From the NCBI RefSeq assembly GCF_014352935.1, contig NZ_CP060694.1:1116001-1180000 (forward strand): 64,000 nt of DNA, read 5' to 3'. The notes under the pieces were generated by a model that searched no databases, was not told the DNA's origin, and saw only the letters and a list, made by a program, of their open reading frames with translations. Position numbers and translations under genes: made by a program. This stretch comes from Aliarcobacter cryaerophilus (lineage in GTDB: Bacteria > Campylobacterota > Campylobacteria > Campylobacterales > Arcobacteraceae). Shown one piece after another: positions 62,152 through 64,000 of this stretch; the stretch's first letter is position 1; the number at the start of each line of letters is the position of its first letter.

Positions 62152-63096
62152 ATGATACTTCCTTTTATAAAAACTTACAAAAAAATAGCTACACTTTTTA
62201 TTATCTTGGTTATTTTTTTTATATACTTTTTAAATAAATACAATAATATTTTAGATAAAAAAAATCTTGACATATTTGTATCAAATCAAATCCAAATTAT
62301 TGAAAATGAGTTAGAAAACCAAAAAAATCAAGCTTTGTCTTTAGCTTTAATGTTTTCACGAAATCAAGAGATTATTAAAAGTTTAGAAAATAAAAATAGT
62401 ATAGAGTTAAAAAAAGAGCTTTTAAAATTTTTAAATATTATAGAAACATATACGAAAAATAGAATAGATGTTCAAATTCATACAAAAGATTTAGAGGTAT
62501 TTACAAGAAGTTGGGAAGATAAAGATTTTGGATTAAAACTTGATAGTTTTAGAGAGGGTCTTGTAAAGGTTAAAAACCAAAAGGAACCTTATGTTTCAAG
62601 TGAATTAGGAAAACGATTTAACATAAAAGCGATTGTACCAATTTATAATGATAAAAATATATTTATAGGTTCTCTTGAAGTAATAGTTGATTTTAAATCT
62701 CTTGTAAATAGGCTTAAAACTTTAGGGATAGACTCTATAGTTATGCTAGAGAAAGATTATTTAAAAATTGCAACTTATCACCAAAATAATCAAAAGTTTA
62801 AAGATTACGCTATTTTGGAGAGTAGTTTTACAAAAGGATTATTAGATATTTTAGAAAAAAATCCACAATTTTTAAAAAAAGATAAGTTTTATTATGAACT
62901 AGATAGTAGGATTTTTACTCAAATTCCTTTAGGAGAGTTTGAAAATAGTAGTGTTGGAGTTTTGTTTATTAGTTTTGATAAAAATATAAACAACTTTAGA
63001 TATTTACCAAAATATGATTACTTTATAGATGTTGAAATAAAAGATGAAAAAAATGATAATAAAGATATTTTAAAAAAAGAGATAATAATTAGATGA
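62152..63096 (+). CDS. Stand-alone Cache-domain sensor protein
   Basis: One N-terminal membrane helix (FIILVIFFIYFLNKYNN) and then a large periplasmic-type domain of about 250 residues with Cache features: IEVYTKNRID-like helix, IKAIVPIYNDKNIFIGSLEV and YVSSELGKRF. There is no HAMP, kinase, GGDEF or methyl-accepting part; the C-terminus ends in a charged tail. It stands 15 bases after tsdA and overlaps the response regulator by four bases. It may sense a sulfur compound and pass the signal to the kinase after it. Confidence 0.75.
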   Translation: MILPFIKTYKKIATLFIILVIFFIYFLNKYNNILDKKNLDIFVSNQIQIIENELENQKNQALSLALMFSRNQEIIKSLENKNSIELKKELLKFLNIIETYTKNRIDVQIHTKDLEVFTRSWEDKDFGLKLDSFREGLVKVKNQKEPYVSSELGKRFNIKAIVPIYNDKNIFIGSLEVIVDFKSLVNRLKTLGIDSIVMLEKDYLKIATYHQNNQKFKDYAILESSFTKGLLDILEKNPQFLKKDKFYYELDSRIFTQIPLGEFENSSVGVLFISFDKNINNFRYLPKYDYFIDVEIKDEKNDNKDILKKEIIIR

Positions 63097-63752
63097 TAAA
63101 AATATTGTTGCTAGAAGATGACTATTTATATAAAATTTCAATTAAGGAGTTTTTAGAAGAGCTTGATTTTGTAGTTGATGATTTTGATAATGGAGAAGAT
63201 GCTTTAAACTCAATTTTTGAAAAAAGGTATGATCTGTTGTTACTTGATATAAGAGTTCCAAAGATGGATGGATTTGAGCTTGTAAAGCATGTAAGAGAAG
63301 CCTCTATTGATACTCCAATTATAATTTTAACTTCACTTACAGATATAAAAGATTTAAGCCGTGGATACACTCTTGGTTGCAATGATTATATTAGAAAACC
63401 TTTTGATATGATTGAGCTAAAATTTAGAATAGAGGCACTTATAAAAAATCATTTTAATTCAAGTGATGATTGCATTGAGCTTGAGTTAGGATTTAAATAC
63501 AACATAAAGAAATCTCTTCTTTATAGAGATGAAGAGGTGGTTGATTTATCAGCAAAAGAGCTTGAACTTCTATCTTTTTTGGTACAAAATAGAGGTTTTT
63601 TTGTATCTATTGAGTCTTTACATGAAAATGTTTGGGAGAATAAAGATATATCTTATGCAGATATTAGAATGTGTATAAAAAGAGTTAGAGAAAAAACAGA
63701 CAAAGATTTTATTAAAACAAAGAGATTTTTAGGTTATAAAATTGATAAATAG
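63093..63752 (+). CDS. OmpR-family response regulator
   Basis: Receiver domain with acidic Asp9/Asp10, phosphoryl acceptor Asp52 (LLLLDIRVPKMDG), Thr in IIILTSLTD and Lys in YIRKPFDMIE. A winged helix follows (LSAKELELLSFLVQNRGFFV) with YADIRMCIKRVREK as the recognition helix. 219 residues. Overlaps the sensor gene by four bases and the kinase by 11, so it is part of the tsdA-adjacent regulatory cassette. Confidence 0.92.
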   Translation: MIKILLLEDDYLYKISIKEFLEELDFVVDDFDNGEDALNSIFEKRYDLLLLDIRVPKMDGFELVKHVREASIDTPIIILTSLTDIKDLSRGYTLGCNDYIRKPFDMIELKFRIEALIKNHFNSSDDCIELELGFKYNIKKSLLYRDEEVVDLSAKELELLSFLVQNRGFFVSIESLHENVWENKDISYADIRMCIKRVREKTDKDFIKTKRFLGYKIDK

Positions 63753-64000
63753 TAAATCAGAACTAAAATATATTGTAATTCAAGTAACAATTACTCTTTT
63801 AATAGCTCTAATTCCAATATATTTTTATATAGATGCAACAAAAAATAATCAAGATATAAAAGATAAGATAGATTTACAAAATTATGCAAATCAAATTGTT
63901 TTGAAAATAGATTATTTTGAAAGACAGAACAACAATATATTTTATTATCCAAGATCAAACATATATTTCTCTTCAATTTTTGATAAAAATAAAAATGAAA
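63742..64000 (+). CDS. Sensor histidine kinase, N-terminal part (cut by window end)
   Basis: A TTG at 63742, with AGG eight bases before it, gives a frame open to the window end: a membrane helix (YIVIQVTITLLIALIPIYFYI) and the start of a periplasmic domain (DLQNYANQIVLKIDYFERQN). This is the layout of a two-component kinase directly after its regulator, but the catalytic domains lie beyond the window, so the call rests on position and the helix. Its start overlaps the regulator gene. Confidence 0.7.
   Translation, partial: MINSKSELKYIVIQVTITLLIALIPIYFYIDATKNNQDIKDKIDLQNYANQIVLKIDYFERQNNNIFYYPRSNIYFSSIFDKNKNE

Noticed and set aside
1-64000. CRISPR array, prophage or insertion sequence
   Set aside because: I saw no spaced direct repeats, transposase, integrase or phage structural gene. 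The CI-like regulator at 47560 stands among housekeeping genes.

Overview
The window looks like chromosomal core DNA from a member of the Campylobacterota, most likely the Arcobacter/Aliarcobacter group. Clues are the very AT-rich sequence, dense operons with short overlaps, frequent TTG/GTG starts, and a typical gene set: OorDABC 2-oxoglutarate oxidoreductase, futalosine menaquinone synthesis (MqnC), a Csd1/CcmA cell-shape pair, a dimeric all-alpha dUTPase, PldA, TsdA, a Lpp20-type lipoprotein cluster, and a block slt-mobB-fbp-metG arranged much as in Campylobacter jejuni. Species cannot be fixed from the sequence alone. I see no prophage, IS element, CRISPR array or rRNA operon. The one RNA gene is tRNA-Sec.

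Layout. 1-11262 (minus): a DUF475/TerC-like membrane protein cut by the window edge; an operon of DnaJ-like protein, BFD ferredoxin-like protein, nadE, a DegT-type protein and lpxK; an operon tatB-tatC-queA-exonuclease; an aldo/keto reductase; and recR-zinc peptide-dUTPase. 11353-16321 (plus): ABC-F ATPase, YqeY, the M23/bactofilin cell-shape pair and a diguanylate cyclase. 16337-20636: a tautomerase, a LysR gene broken by an in-frame stop, trpC, a TPR lipoprotein, a YkgJ protein and a TrmN6-like methylase. 20778-25742: oorDABC facing an exonuclease-trpF-rpe operon. 25849-30198: pldA, then tRNA-Sec diverging from selA-selB. 30254-34535 (minus): a TMAO/DMSO-type reductase with its cytochrome, a small four-CxxC protein and tyrA. 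34640-47563: bamA, mqnC, an M16 homologue without its zinc motif, gltX, yggT, a frameshifted slt, a lipoprotein, mobB, fbp, metG and a Mur-ligase N-domain-like protein. 47560-49992: a CI-like S24 regulator and pckA. 50095-60030 (minus): a small operon of unknown membrane peptides, ribBA (RibBX-like), a Lpp20/CsgG lipoprotein cluster, housekeeping genes and acnB. 60280-64000 (plus): an M48 lipoprotein protease, tsdA, and a Cache sensor/response regulator/histidine kinase cassette that runs off the end.

How the genes fit together. Central metabolism is a partial TCA cycle feeding gluconeogenesis (acnB, oor, pckA, fbp). Respiration uses menaquinone with a Tat-exported S/N-oxide reductase and thiosulfate/tetrathionate chemistry. 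tatBC, the molybdopterin maturation gene mobB and the Sec machinery all bear on exported molybdo- and seleno-enzymes. Envelope genes (lpxK, bamA, pldA, slt, csd1/ccmA, Lpp20 cluster, M48) form the second theme.

Most unusual points: two genes (slt and a Lpp20-like gene) are each interrupted at a 7-nt homopolymer and restored by the same -1 shift; a CI-type helix-turn-helix-like domain is fused to dUTPase; a DegT-family protein lacks the PLP lysine; tRNA-Sec has an odd acceptor end and overlapping divergent promoters with selA; repeated TTGTACAA palindromes lie between acnB and the M48 gene; and small unannotated genes occur at 33456-33635, 50095-50154, 50814-50987 and 54198-54326.
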